Assembly (NCBI GenBank): GCA_028873975.1
Contig: JAPPMO010000052.1
Location: 1-64,000 of the forward strand
Direction of reading: 5' to 3'
Length of the DNA stretch: 64,000 nucleotides
Source: Chloroflexota bacterium
GTDB lineage: Bacteria; Chloroflexota; Anaerolineae; Aggregatilineales; Phototrophicaceae
The notes below the pieces were generated by a model. That model was not told the DNA's origin. It searched no databases and saw only the letters and a program-made list of their open reading frames with translations. The position numbers and the translations under genes are program-made. Positions 12,377 to 21,557 of the stretch are shown here, piece by piece. Within the stretch, counting starts at the first letter, position 1; every line of letters starts with the position of its first letter.

Positions 12377-13180
12377 ATGGCACAGAAGCGATTTTCAAAT
12401 CAAACCGTCATCGTCACCGGGGCCGGCGAAGGCATCGGCTATGAAGTGGCGCGGCAGTTCTGTCAAGAGGGCGCGGCCGTGCTGCTCAACGATATCCTGC
12501 CCGAGCGCGCGCAAGCCGCCGCCGAGCGCATCCGCGCGGGAACAGGCGCGCCCTGCCTCGCCGCGGCCGGCGATGTGGCGGATGTGGATTTCGTCCGCGG
12601 TCTGGTCGACAGCGCAGTAGAGGCCTTCGGCGGATTGAGCGTCTGCGTCTGCAATGCCGGGCTGACTTCCTGGGGCGACTTTTTCGAGTATCAAGCGGCC
12701 GATTTCGAGCGCGTGGTCAATGTCAACCTGCGCGGCAGCTACTTCCTGGCGCAAGCCGCCGCCCGCCAATTCCGCCGGCAAGGACAAGGCGGGCGGATCG
12801 TGCTGATGTCGTCGGTGACCGGGCATCGCGCCGTGCCCTACCTCAGCGCCTATGGCATGACCAAAGCCGCGCTGGAAATGCTGGCGCGGAACCTGGTGCT
12901 GGAATTGAGCGGGCACGGCATCACGATCAATTGCGTGGCGCCCGGCGCCGTTCTCACCCCGCGCAACCTCAGTGACGACCCCGACTATGAAGAGCGCTGG
13001 TCGAGTCTGATCCCGGTCGGGCAAGCCATCCAAACCGACGACATCGCGGAGGCTGTGCTGTTCCTGGCATCGCGGACGGCTGGCAAAATCACCGGACAGT
13101 CGATCGTCGTGGACGGCGGCTGGACCAGCGCCAGCCCCATACCGGACATGGATTACGGGAAGGACTATCGGAATCGCTGA
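12377..13180 (+). CDS. Short-chain dehydrogenase/reductase, possible aldose or sugar-alcohol dehydrogenase
   Basis: A 267-residue classical SDR with a Rossmann fold. It shows the cofactor motif TGAGEGIG (14-21), NAG (93-95), N117, the catalytic Ser in LMSSVTG (S145/S146) and Y159xxxK163. The C-terminal IVVDGGW is typical of the glucose/ribitol dehydrogenase branch. D39 at the end of the second strand (LLND) suggests NAD rather than NADP. By position beside a xylonate-type dehydratase it could oxidise xylose or a related aldose, like the SDR of the Caulobacter xylose operon, but sequence alone does not fix the substrate. Ribosome site AGGGCGG precedes the ATG. Confidence 0.85.
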   Translation: MAQKRFSNQTVIVTGAGEGIGYEVARQFCQEGAAVLLNDILPERAQAAAERIRAGTGAPCLAAAGDVADVDFVRGLVDSAVEAFGGLSVCVCNAGLTSWGDFFEYQAADFERVVNVNLRGSYFLAQAAARQFRRQGQGGRIVLMSSVTGHRAVPYLSAYGMTKAALEMLARNLVLELSGHGITINCVAPGAVLTPRNLSDDPDYEERWSSLIPVGQAIQTDDIAEAVLFLASRTAGKITGQSIVVDGGWTSASPIPDMDYGKDYRNR

Positions 13181-13215
13181 TAGCTAATCGACGGATATAC
13201 TTATCAGGTGCAAAT

Positions 13216-14193
13216 ATGTCCGAAATCAAATCACCAAAAAACAAAACAATTGAGCTAAGCGAGAATGACCTCGTTCGATTGGAAGGCAAGCTGATATCAC
13301 TTGATTGCCAACGCAGCGCGGAACAACTGCTCAATAGAACCATACTTGGAGATGCGCTTGAGGTGATTGATTATCTCCCGTTTCATTTCGTTGACGTGCT
13401 TTTCGTCGACCCGCCTTTTAACATGAACAAAGTTTTCGGAAAAGCCACTTTCAAGAAAATGGGCAGCGACAACTACGAAAACTGGGCGCGTTCCTGGTTG
13501 AGTAAGATTGTTGACAAATTGAAGCCCACAGCATCCATTTATGTATGTGGCGACTGGCGCTCGTCATCGGCTTTGTTTAGAGCGCTGTCGGATCACTTCA
13601 AGATTCGAAACAGAATCACATGGGAAAGGGAAAAAGGGCGAGGCGCAAAATCGAATTGGAAAAACGCATCGGAAGACATCTGGTTTGCCACCGTGAGCGA
13701 AGACTACTGTTTTCATGTTGAAGCAGTGAAACTCAAGAAAAAGGTGATCGCTCCGTACAGAGATGAGACTGGAAAACCAAAAGATTGGTCGGAGGAGGAG
13801 AATGGAAACTTCCGGCTTACGCATCCTTCCAATCTTTGGACAGATCTTACTGTGCCCTTTTGGTCTATGCCCGAAAATACCGGCCATCCCACACAAAAGC
13901 CGGAAAAACTTGTCGCCAAAGCAATTCTAGCAAGCTCAAACGAGGGCGATGTCATTTTCGACCCGTTTTTGGGCTCCGGCACTACCTCCGTGGTAGCAAA
14001 AAAACTGGGGAGACAATACCTGGGCATTGAAATTGACAAATACTTCGCCTGTTTGGCGGAAAAACGACTGGAGATGGCTGAAACCGATAAACGAATACAA
14101 GGCTATGCAGATGGCGTATTCTGGGAAAGGAACATCAATCCAGAGTCCAACTCAATCTTAAACTATGTCAATCAGCAAAGGTTGCTTCTATGA
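13216..14193 (+). CDS. Site-specific DNA methyltransferase (beta-type motif order), probable adenine-N6
   Basis: A 325-residue AdoMet-dependent DNA methyltransferase. Catalytic motif IV is DPPF at 65-68 and the AdoMet site, motif I, is FDPFLGSGTT at 248-257, so IV precedes I as in the beta class. HPTQKP (224-229) is the usual motif just before motif I. DPPF favours adenine-N6 over cytosine-N4. The probable specificity region lies between the two. It overlaps the next gene by 4 nt (ATGA), the usual arrangement for a type II methylase and its endonuclease. The base composition is clearly more AT-rich than that of the flanking sugar genes, suggesting transfer. Confidence 0.88.
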   Translation: MSEIKSPKNKTIELSENDLVRLEGKLISLDCQRSAEQLLNRTILGDALEVIDYLPFHFVDVLFVDPPFNMNKVFGKATFKKMGSDNYENWARSWLSKIVDKLKPTASIYVCGDWRSSSALFRALSDHFKIRNRITWEREKGRGAKSNWKNASEDIWFATVSEDYCFHVEAVKLKKKVIAPYRDETGKPKDWSEEENGNFRLTHPSNLWTDLTVPFWSMPENTGHPTQKPEKLVAKAILASSNEGDVIFDPFLGSGTTSVVAKKLGRQYLGIEIDKYFACLAEKRLEMAETDKRIQGYADGVFWERNINPESNSILNYVNQQRLLL

Positions 14194-15347
14194 ATAGAGC
14201 AGTCTATTCGTTGATTGACTACATTCGATCACGCGACGGCATCGCAGACAAAGCGGCTTTGGCCAAGAGCGTTCAAGAGAAATTTGGCCTCACGAAAGAC
14301 AGATCGGTTTACTACTCTGAGTACATTGCCATTAGATTCAGTACCTCGCGGTCCCGTAGTTTTTCCAACACAGTTATAGCGCTCTCTACACTGCAAAAGT
14401 ATGACGAGTTGCCATTTCTGGTATGTCAGGTCACACCATCTCAGAATATTCTCTACCTGGCAAACACAACTTTCTTGAGCAAGGTAAGCCATTCATCGCA
14501 GGAACTACGCGCCAACAATATCAGAGGCAGCGTGAATGGTTCTGACATCATCAAAGTGTTCAATGGCTTGGTCAATACACCGGAAAATTTCGAGGAGCTA
14601 TTCAATATTCATGCAGCAGTCGGTTTCAATGAGAACCTGCCCAGGCTGGTGGAAGCCACGAATAATATTGCGCCATCTGGAAGCAAGTTTGCCGTATCCG
14701 GTATAAGTCTGGGCGCCATTCTGGAAGCGCCCGACAGAGCAAGCGAGTTTGTCGGGTCGTCGGAGTATCTGCAGTTGAAATCAGATCTCGATGCGCGAGT
14801 GAGCCATGTCACAGATGCGATATTGGTTGCTGGATATATCGAAAACGTCAACATTCGCGGCAGGGTGATTGAATACATGATTGCGGGTGAAGACGACGAA
14901 CGAAGGAAGCAACTTGTCGACGCTGTAGTTCAAGGTAATGGAGAGATTCCCAAGTTTAGAACAACTAATGATCTGGGTGACTACGCGCGGGTATTCGACC
15001 AATACGAAACTGCCACAGATGTCAAAACCAAGATAATGATATTAAATTCCAATCCCAAAGCATACAACATTGACAAGCTCTTGGAATTCTTGTCAAAAGA
15101 GAAAACCGTGTTCATGTTTTATTTTATCGGGATTGAACCACACAAGATTGTCAATCAGGTTTTAGTATCCTTGTTTCAAACTGAGTTACTCGAATCTACG
15201 ATTGTTTTGAAACATTGGGCGGGGCGTAATTCGAGAGGCGTAACTCAATTCCAAGGTTCGGTGTTGAACAAGCTAATTCTGACTCCAGACAATGGTATTG
15301 ATAGAAAGGCGAGCAGGAATTTTTTGCAGGAATTGATTGCCTTGTAA
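14190..15347 (+). CDS. Putative type II restriction endonuclease partner of the methyltransferase
   Basis: A 385-residue protein translationally coupled to the preceding methyltransferase by an ATGA overlap. I do not recognise the family. Visible features are an N-terminal helical region that could be a winged helix (residues 1-50), a conserved-looking NIRGRVIEYMI segment near 225, and a C-terminal block with FMFYFIGIE near 310 followed by LKHWAGR and RGVTQF. No clear PD-(D/E)xK triad can be assigned by eye. The endonuclease call rests on linkage, size and AT-rich composition shared with the methylase, so it is inference. A DNA-binding specificity or accessory protein is the main alternative. 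Confidence 0.6.
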   Translation: MNRAVYSLIDYIRSRDGIADKAALAKSVQEKFGLTKDRSVYYSEYIAIRFSTSRSRSFSNTVIALSTLQKYDELPFLVCQVTPSQNILYLANTTFLSKVSHSSQELRANNIRGSVNGSDIIKVFNGLVNTPENFEELFNIHAAVGFNENLPRLVEATNNIAPSGSKFAVSGISLGAILEAPDRASEFVGSSEYLQLKSDLDARVSHVTDAILVAGYIENVNIRGRVIEYMIAGEDDERRKQLVDAVVQGNGEIPKFRTTNDLGDYARVFDQYETATDVKTKIMILNSNPKAYNIDKLLEFLSKEKTVFMFYFIGIEPHKIVNQVLVSLFQTELLESTIVLKHWAGRNSRGVTQFQGSVLNKLILTPDNGIDRKASRNFLQELIAL

Positions 15348-15408
15348 TTGTGACATTATTGACAAGACCTGAATGTAATATACTTCAAGACAAGAAACTC
15401 TGCCTTCT

Positions 15409-15792
15409 TTAGCCAGATGTCGGGGTATCTGAGCTTCCTCTAGCAGCCGCGGCTGCTGTTGCAGCCTTGCGCCGGCGCCCGCGCAGAATATCGCCCAGGA
15501 ACCAGCCCAGGCCAATCAAAGCCAGACCCGCGCCGCCGACCACCATCATGTTGCGCTGGTCGGCCAGCAAGCGTCGCCGCTCGATATCGGATGCCATCAA
15601 GCCACGCGCCTGGTTTTTGCTCTCGATGGCGACTTCTCCGCCCTCTTCGTGGATCTGCGCCGCTTGATTGCTCGACAGTTGATTCGCCAGGTCGAAATAA
15701 GTCCAGCCGCCCGCAACCGCCATCAGGATGCCCAATACAATCGCCGTGAACAACAGCCGGTCGACGATGCCAGTGAAAATTAGATCGCGCAT
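15409..15792 (-). CDS. Small two-helix membrane protein of unknown function
   Basis: About 127 residues with two hydrophobic helices (near 8-30 and 83-105 from the ATG) separated by a charged, possibly coiled segment of about 50 residues, and a basic/Ala-rich tail (GRRRKAATAAAAARG). I do not recognise a family. I chose the ATG at 15792; an in-frame TTG at 15807 is the alternative. It converges with the restriction gene and diverges from the MocA-type dehydrogenase gene, with about 90 nt between the start codons. Confidence 0.55.
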   Translation of the reverse strand: MRDLIFTGIVDRLLFTAIVLGILMAVAGGWTYFDLANQLSSNQAAQIHEEGGEVAIESKNQARGLMASDIERRRLLADQRNMMVVGGAGLALIGLGWFLGDILRGRRRKAATAAAAARGSSDTPTSG

Positions 15793-15815
15793 TCGCTCAT
15801 CTCGCAAAGCCCTTG

Positions 15816-15844
15816 TTGCCGAATGGCACAGGAAAATCTACAAT
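15816..15844 (+). promoter_or_regulatory. Promoter for the MocA-family oxidoreductase
   Basis: -35 TTGCCG (15816-15821), 17-nt spacer, -10 TACAAT (15839-15844), about 40 nt before the start codon. Confidence 0.5.
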
Positions 15845-15885
15845 AGTCAGTCGATTGAATCAGGGACATTGTACGAAAGAGGCTT

Positions 15886-17001
15886 ATGACAAGCAACATG
15901 GTAAATGTCGGTATGGTCGGCACGAGTTGGTGGGCGGATGCCATGCACCTGCCCGCGCTTGACAGCCACCCCAAGGCTCGAACGCTGGCAATTTGCGGGC
16001 GCAACCGGGAAAACGCGCAAAAGATGGCGGACATTTGGACGATACCGCAGGTCTATACCGATTACCGAGACATGATCGACCATGCCGATCTCGATGCCAT
16101 CGTCATCTCGACCCCCAACGATTCGCATTATCCCATCACCATGGCGGCGCTTGACGCGGGCTTGCACGTACTCTGCGAAAAGCCCATCGCCATGACCTAT
16201 GGGGGCGCGCGGGAAATGGCGGACCTGGCGCAGCGGAAGAAGCTCAAAACCTTGGTCCCCTTCACCTACAGCTTCATGCCCACGGCGCGTTACCTCAAGG
16301 AGTTGATCGACAGCGGCTATCTGGGGGCGCCCTATCATCTCAACATGCGCTACTACAGCGGTTATGCCCGCGAAGGCGATTATATCTGGCGCCTCGACCG
16401 CAAGATCGCCGGCAGCGGCGTCGTCGGCGATTTGGGATCGCATTTCATGTATCTGGCGGAATGGTTTTACGGCGAGATCAGAGCCATTACCTGCCGCCTG
16501 ACAAGCATCGTCCCGCGCCCGTCAGTCGATCCGCAGGGCGAGCCATACGATCTCCTGGACGACAGTTGCCTGCTCACCGCCGAGTTCGCCAACGGCGCCG
16601 TTGGCATGATCCACTGCACCGCCCTCTGTTACGAAGGAACGCCTTTCGGTCAAACGCACCACATGGACTTCCACGGTTCGGGGGGCACGCTCTACAGTTA
16701 CACGGACTGGGACAGGATCCAGCAAGTCAAAGGCGCGCGCCCCGGCGAAGGCATGCCGGTTGAACTGCCCATTCCCGAGCATATCTGGGGGGAGGCTCGC
16801 CGCGATACTGTTCACAATACCTATCGCGATATGTTCCGCCGCGAAGATTTCATGATTCGCGGCTTCATCAACAGCATCCTCGACGACAGCGACTTGCGGC
16901 CGAATTTCCAGCAGGGCGCGCGTATCCAGCGTTTGATCAGCGCCGCGGTCAAGAGTCACGAGACGGGTTCGCGGGTTGAGGTGAATTCAATCACCGAATG
17001 A
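15886..17001 (+). CDS. Gfo/Idh/MocA family NAD(P)-dependent oxidoreductase
   Basis: A 371-residue two-domain dehydrogenase. The N-terminal Rossmann domain begins NVGMVGTSWWADAMH and contains the family lysine motif CEKPIAM (near 98-104). The C-terminal alpha/beta domain carries GDLGSHFMYLAEWFYG, whose Asp and His are the usual catalytic residues. The family oxidises or reduces sugars, inositols and their derivatives. The substrate is not predictable, but the surrounding genes point to a sugar or sugar acid. The glycine motif is slightly unusual (GxxGTSW instead of GxGxxG). The FAH-family gene follows on the same strand. Confidence 0.88.
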   Translation: MTSNMVNVGMVGTSWWADAMHLPALDSHPKARTLAICGRNRENAQKMADIWTIPQVYTDYRDMIDHADLDAIVISTPNDSHYPITMAALDAGLHVLCEKPIAMTYGGAREMADLAQRKKLKTLVPFTYSFMPTARYLKELIDSGYLGAPYHLNMRYYSGYAREGDYIWRLDRKIAGSGVVGDLGSHFMYLAEWFYGEIRAITCRLTSIVPRPSVDPQGEPYDLLDDSCLLTAEFANGAVGMIHCTALCYEGTPFGQTHHMDFHGSGGTLYSYTDWDRIQQVKGARPGEGMPVELPIPEHIWGEARRDTVHNTYRDMFRREDFMIRGFINSILDDSDLRPNFQQGARIQRLISAAVKSHETGSRVEVNSITE

Positions 17002-17053
17002 GTGCCAAAAAAGACTTAGGTATGCCTGAACTGTGAAGAATATGGAGGAGAAA

Positions 17054-17965
17054 ATGAAGGATGCGCCACTCTTAGTCCGCTATTTCCAGCCCGAAAGCGG
17101 CGCGCGGCTCGGCTTGTCGATTGGCGGCACAGTTCATGATGTGAGTCACCGCTATCCATCGCTGGCGGCCGGGTTCCGGGAATCATGCGGCCGGGTTGAC
17201 GACGCCATCGCCGAGCTACGGTCCGCGGCGGCTGACTCGCAAATTAGCTTTCCCGCCAGCGCGCTGGACCAGGCGCCAGCGCCGGATGCGGCGCACTGGC
17301 TGCCGCCCGTCGACGAACAGGAAGTCTGGGCGGCTGGCGTGACCTATTTGGACAGCCGCAGAGCCCGGCAGGAAGAAGCCGTCGACGGGGGCGATGTCTA
17401 CGCCCGCGTTTACCTGGCCGAGCGCCCGGAAATCTTCTATAAGGCTTCGCTGAAAAACACCGTCGGACCCTTTGCCAAGGTTGGCATCCGCCGCGATTCC
17501 AAATGGAATGTGCCCGAGCCCGAGCTGGGCTTGGTCGTCAATCCCGCTATGGAGATGGTCGGCTTCACCATCGGCAACGACATGAGCAGCCGCGACATTG
17601 AAGGCGCCAATCCGCTCTATCTGCCACAGGCGAAAGTCTACACGGCCTCTTGCGCGCTTGGTCCCGGCATCTTGCTCGTATCATCAGAGCAATCGCGGCA
17701 ATGGCTCGATGCCACCATCCGCCTGTCGATCCGCCGCGCCGACGCTGAAGTTTTCAGCGGTTCTATCTCCACCGATCAGATCAAACGCAGCATTCCCGAA
17801 CTGATCGATTATCTGGGACGCAGCAATAGCTATCCGGCCGGGGCGATCCTGTTGACCGGCGCCGGCATCGTGCCGCCGGCTGAATTCACTTTGCAGCCGG
17901 ATGATGTCGTCAGCATCAGCATCGACGGAATCGGCAGGCTAGAGAATCGGGTGATAGAGGTCTGA
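17054..17965 (+). CDS. Fumarylacetoacetate hydrolase family protein, probable 2-keto-3-deoxy-sugar-acid dehydratase
   Basis: A 303-residue protein. An earlier GTG at 17033 and ATG at 17042 are possible starts, but GGAGGAG lies 3-4 nt before the ATG at 17054, which I choose. The FAH-fold metal site is visible as E155 and E157 in [10 protein letters not shown] plus an Asp in GNDMSSRD (174-181). The run [17 protein letters not shown] is the form I know from FAH-family enzymes annotated as 2-keto-3-deoxy-arabinonate/xylonate dehydratases, which yield 2-oxoglutarate semialdehyde in the Weimberg route. Together with the YjhG-type dehydratase 5 kb away this makes a plausible pathway pair. The exact substrate is inference. 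Confidence 0.82.
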   Translation: MKDAPLLVRYFQPESGARLGLSIGGTVHDVSHRYPSLAAGFRESCGRVDDAIAELRSAAADSQISFPASALDQAPAPDAAHWLPPVDEQEVWAAGVTYLDSRRARQEEAVDGGDVYARVYLAERPEIFYKASLKNTVGPFAKVGIRRDSKWNVPEPELGLVVNPAMEMVGFTIGNDMSSRDIEGANPLYLPQAKVYTASCALGPGILLVSSEQSRQWLDATIRLSIRRADAEVFSGSISTDQIKRSIPELIDYLGRSNSYPAGAILLTGAGIVPPAEFTLQPDDVVSISIDGIGRLENRVIEV

Positions 17966-18031
17966 TATGATTTGGGAGTCTAATTCATCACAACGGGCTG
18001 AGTGGGCGTTTCGCTGTATGCGCGGCACGAG

Positions 18032-19717
18032 CTAGTTCTGTTGATGAGAGAACAGGTCGCTGTTGTAGCTGCCGCCTCTGCCTTCCGGGCGCGGCATATC
18101 AAAGCGCCGTCCTTCTAAAATATCGTTCACGGTGAGCAGTTGCATCCTGGCATATTCTTTGCCAGAAATCGTTACATGGCCTTCCATTGCCATCTTTTGC
18201 TTGAAATTCTTTATCTGCTGGTCACCTAATTCATGCAAAGTTATGAGTCCCGCCATTTGCACATTTTCATAGCGCAAGACGCTGGACAAATAACCGACAT
18301 CAGCAATGCCGACATTTCGCCCACCTTTAACCTCTAAAGCCATGCACTGCAAAACTTCCTCGCCAGGCATGTCAAAATAGATGCGGCCGTCTATGCCATC
18401 GTCAGCGGTTTTCTTGATAGTGACGAAGCCCTCGACCTGCTCGACGCACCACTTCTGAAACTGATAGGGGTCTTGCCGCCACAGTTCCGACGCGCCTTCC
18501 CAAGTCTGCGGGACACCATCCAGTACATAGTCTTCCCCCAGTACCAGATGTAGACGCTCTTGAAGCCTGCGGCGCGCCACGCGCTTGATAGCGTGTATGG
18601 TGATGTCGATGCCAATCCAATTGCGCCCGTGTTTGCTGGCGGCTTCAATTGTAGTCGCGCAGCCGCAGAAGGGATCAAATACGACATCGTCACGGTTGCT
18701 GCTGGCTTTTACAATGCGTTCCAATAGCGCGACTGGCTTTTGCGTCTCATATCCCAAGCGTTCCGCCGCGTTCCGAGAAATAGGCTTGACGTCATCATCA
18801 ATCCACAAATCATGTACGCGCGGGAACTGCGCCTCATGCAAATATCGTCTCCAAGAAGGCAAACCGCTGGAACTGAACTCAATGTATCCATGATCCGCAA
18901 GAATATCCAATCGCTCTCTAACGGCGCCTTTGAGAGGCTTGCCAGTCTCTCGCTCGAATCTGGCCGCCAACAGCCGAGGCACGACCCAATGGCCGGTAGG
19001 AGTCTTCCCCCGCCACGGCTGTCCGCTATCTCCTTTAGTGCCGCCAGCAGCCGTCAGCTTATGGTTGACATATTTCCCATGCTCGTCTTCGTTTCTGTAC
19101 CATTGAGCGATAGTTTTCTCATTGTGTTGGGACAATCTTGGCGGGTTAAACACAAAGTCGGATGACATTGAATAAAATAACAATCTGTCTGAAGAACGGC
19201 CATATTGACCAGCGTCGCTTTTTCCCCCAACTAACCGGCGCCACACTATCTCATTTCGATAACCATTCGTTCCAAACAGGACGTCCATAACTATTTTCAG
19301 ATAATGGCTTGCTGTAGGATCGCAATGAAGATATATGCTTCCGCTGGGCTTCAACATCCTTCTTATCCACAGCAATCGCTCCGTCATATACGACAAGTAT
19401 GCAGCCATATCGGACTGTGTATAGGAAAGTCCCTTAAGAAACATCGCTAAAAAGTCGGCGCTGTGACCGTTTACGCCATGCTCTGAAAGTAGGATTGGAA
19501 GGTTGTTGATGACTCGCATGCTCTCGGCATCAAGTGTCCAGGTATCGGTAAAAGCTTCAACTTGGTCGGGCAAGGGGCGCCCGGTCTCGTCTTTATAGAT
19601 GGCGTTATAGTCGCGCTTTGAATTAAAGGGAGGATCCAAATACACCAAGTCAACGGATTGCGGTTGCATCTGTTCGCGCATTATTGTGAGACAATCTCCA
19701 TAATACAGAGTATTCAT
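18032..19717 (-). CDS. DNA methyltransferase fused to a C-terminal PD-(D/E)xK-like nuclease domain
   Basis: A 561-residue protein. The N-terminal methyltransferase has catalytic DPPF at 28-31 and AdoMet motif FDPFCGCATT at 347-356, with TQKP at 325-328; motif I is unusual (FCGCAT instead of FxGxG). After residue 415 comes a separate domain with FQKWCVEQVEG, then ADDGIDGRIYF (D443), then ALEVKGG (E462, K464), which fits the Mrr/RecB-like nuclease pattern D...ExK. It would be a single-chain modification enzyme and nuclease. ATG 19717 is preferred to TTG 19723 because GAGG lies 8 nt before it. It is solitary: no separate endonuclease or specificity gene is adjacent. Confidence 0.8.
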   Translation of the reverse strand: MNTLYYGDCLTIMREQMQPQSVDLVYLDPPFNSKRDYNAIYKDETGRPLPDQVEAFTDTWTLDAESMRVINNLPILLSEHGVNGHSADFLAMFLKGLSYTQSDMAAYLSYMTERLLWIRRMLKPSGSIYLHCDPTASHYLKIVMDVLFGTNGYRNEIVWRRLVGGKSDAGQYGRSSDRLLFYSMSSDFVFNPPRLSQHNEKTIAQWYRNEDEHGKYVNHKLTAAGGTKGDSGQPWRGKTPTGHWVVPRLLAARFERETGKPLKGAVRERLDILADHGYIEFSSSGLPSWRRYLHEAQFPRVHDLWIDDDVKPISRNAAERLGYETQKPVALLERIVKASSNRDDVVFDPFCGCATTIEAASKHGRNWIGIDITIHAIKRVARRRLQERLHLVLGEDYVLDGVPQTWEGASELWRQDPYQFQKWCVEQVEGFVTIKKTADDGIDGRIYFDMPGEEVLQCMALEVKGGRNVGIADVGYLSSVLRYENVQMAGLITLHELGDQQIKNFKQKMAMEGHVTISGKEYARMQLLTVNDILEGRRFDMPRPEGRGGSYNSDLFSHQQN

Positions 19718-19911
19718 CAGCAACCTCGATTGCGAAATCTGAATCTATTCTCGACGAGAGGGGAAGCGGCGAATCCTAGCTGCCACTTTATCACATTGCG
19801 CTGCAAATGGTAAATCCGGTCTTCAAACGAATTTGACCAGCTTGCCGCCATGAATGCGATTTGCCCCCTCGCGTCAATCGTTCTCCACGCCCTATGTGTT
19901 AGAATCAACCT

Positions 19912-21111
19912 ATGAAAATCACTCGGGTAGAAAGCTTGCAATGGAAGGCATATCCGCGCTTGATGACGGTGCGTGTCCATACTGACGGCGGCATTGTCGG
20001 CCTCGGCGAAACTGTCGACAAGATCCCCGGCGCCAAAGCCGCCTTGCATGGCACGATCGCGCCGCTGGTCCTGGGGCAAGACCCGCTTGATATCGAAGGG
20101 CTGTGGCGCTTTGTGATGGATAACATCATGTATCACGGCTATGCCGGCGCCGAGACGCGCGCGCTTTCCGCCTTCGAGCTCGCGCTCTGGGATATCATGG
20201 GCAAGCATTACGACGCGCCGCTCTATCACTTGCTCGGCGGCAAGACCCGAGACGAAATCCCCACCTATAATACCTGCTTGAGCTTTGGCGATATCCGAGA
20301 CTATCAAGCCTGGCACGAAGACGCGGGCGCATTGGCGCGGAGCTTGCTCGCCGACGAAGTCTATGCCATGAAGATCTGGCCCTTCGATCAGTTCAGCGAG
20401 CGCAGCTTCGGCCAGCGCATCAGCGCTGCGGAGATCGAAAAGGGCTTGACCCCGGTACGACAAATCCGCGACACGGTCGGCGATCGCATGGAAATCGGCA
20501 TTGAATGCCATTTCCGCTGGAATCGCGTCAGTATGGAGCGTATCGCGCGCGCCCTCGAACCCTTTGACATCCTCTTCCTGGAAGATGCGCTGCCGGCGGT
20601 TTATCCTGATGAGATCAAGGCGCTCTCGGAGCGAACGGCGATTCCCATCGTCGGTTCCGAGCTGCTGATGACGCGCTGGCAATTGCGGGAATGGCTGGAG
20701 AAGCATGTATCCCAAATCGTCATGACTGATGTTGTCTGGAACGGGGGCGTCGCCGAAACCCGCAAAATCGCCAGCCTGGCGGAGACCTTCGGCGTGCCGC
20801 TGGTCTTGCATAACGTTGCGGGAGCGATCTGCCATGCCGCCTGTATGCACCTCGCGGCGCATATTCCCAATCTGTTTTATGTGGAATCGGTACGCGCCTT
20901 TTACAAAGGGTATTTCCCGGCCTTAACAAACTTGACAGCGACGGTCCGGGATGGCTGCCTGAATATCCCCCAGGGACCCGGCTTGGGCTTGCAGCTGCTT
21001 GACTCGGCATTGGAGAGAGACGATCTCTTGCGGCAGGTCACGGAAGGTCCCGGTTTAGCAGGGGGCCGGCGCGCGATGGGCGATCACTGGGCGGTGGAAG
21101 AGATCCGCTGA
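19912..21111 (+). CDS. Mandelate racemase/muconate lactonizing enzyme family dehydratase
   Basis: A 399-residue enolase-superfamily enzyme. The barrel residues can be read: K154 in YAMKIWPF, metal ligands E198 (GIECH, with H200), E224 (FLEDALP) and E250 (VGSE), D273 in MTDVVWNGG and H300 in LVLHN. The ExH arrangement on the third strand plus the C-terminal His resembles galactonate/gluconate-type sugar-acid dehydratases rather than racemases. It probably dehydrates an aldonate or uronate-derived acid to a 2-keto-3-deoxy acid, in line with neighbouring sugar-acid genes. There is no ribosome site; TAGAAT ends 6 nt before the ATG, so the transcript could be leaderless. Confidence 0.87.
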   Translation: MKITRVESLQWKAYPRLMTVRVHTDGGIVGLGETVDKIPGAKAALHGTIAPLVLGQDPLDIEGLWRFVMDNIMYHGYAGAETRALSAFELALWDIMGKHYDAPLYHLLGGKTRDEIPTYNTCLSFGDIRDYQAWHEDAGALARSLLADEVYAMKIWPFDQFSERSFGQRISAAEIEKGLTPVRQIRDTVGDRMEIGIECHFRWNRVSMERIARALEPFDILFLEDALPAVYPDEIKALSERTAIPIVGSELLMTRWQLREWLEKHVSQIVMTDVVWNGGVAETRKIASLAETFGVPLVLHNVAGAICHAACMHLAAHIPNLFYVESVRAFYKGYFPALTNLTATVRDGCLNIPQGPGLGLQLLDSALERDDLLRQVTEGPGLAGGRRAMGDHWAVEEIR

Positions 21112-21135
21112 ACGCGGATCCGCGAGGCCGTTTCG

Positions 21136-21345
21136 CAGGGCAATCGCATCAAAATGAACATGCACTACAATGAAGATAATACAAACTTAAATACAACCAC
21201 AGAGACGCAGAGAGCACAGAGAAAAGTCTTCCATTTCTTAGGAAACGTGGAATTTCACTTCGATTTTGGATTCCGCGACAAGCAATTTCACCCATTTGTA
21301 CGTCATTCCAGAGAAGTTCTGCCCTGAAAAAACTTAAACTCTGTG
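21136..21345 (+). repeat. Dispersed non-coding repeat, copy 1 (inverted relative to copy 2)
   Basis: About 210 bp with CACAGAG/CTCTGTG-rich ends. Its core (about 21232-21337) matches the reverse complement of copy 2 at 45085-45285 with one mismatch that I can find; the flanks are more diverged. It fills much of the 446-bp gap between the racemase-family gene and the sugar-binding protein. No transposase is encoded. Confidence 0.85.
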
Positions 21346-21410
21346 CGCTCTGCGCTCTCTGTGTTGGAAAAAATATCATGCAATTGCACTGGGCCGTTTC
21401 GCCATAGCTG

Positions 21411-21438
21411 TTGAAGTCTTGCGTTTTTGCGTTATAAT
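21411..21438 (+). promoter_or_regulatory. Promoter for the RbsB-like importer operon
   Basis: -35 TTGAAG (21411-21416), 16-nt spacer, perfect -10 TATAAT (21433-21438). A leader of about 115 nt follows, with two short inverted repeats (GACCG...CGGTC and CAGGC...GCCTG) before the GGAGGAG ribosome site; their role is unknown. Confidence 0.6.
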
Positions 21439-21557
21439 AGCGCGCACTAGGTCGTTCGCGCCGCTGCTGTGTGCGAAGTCGACCGATTGAAACCGGTCTC
21501 AACAGGCAATTGGCCTGAGACGATTTGACCATTAACGTTATTTGGAGGAGTCTCGTT

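Noticed and set aside
19717..20862. 381-codon minus-strand frame opposite the mandelate-racemase-type gene
   Set aside because: It covers the catalytic residues of a certain gene in antisense and has no similarity pattern of its own.
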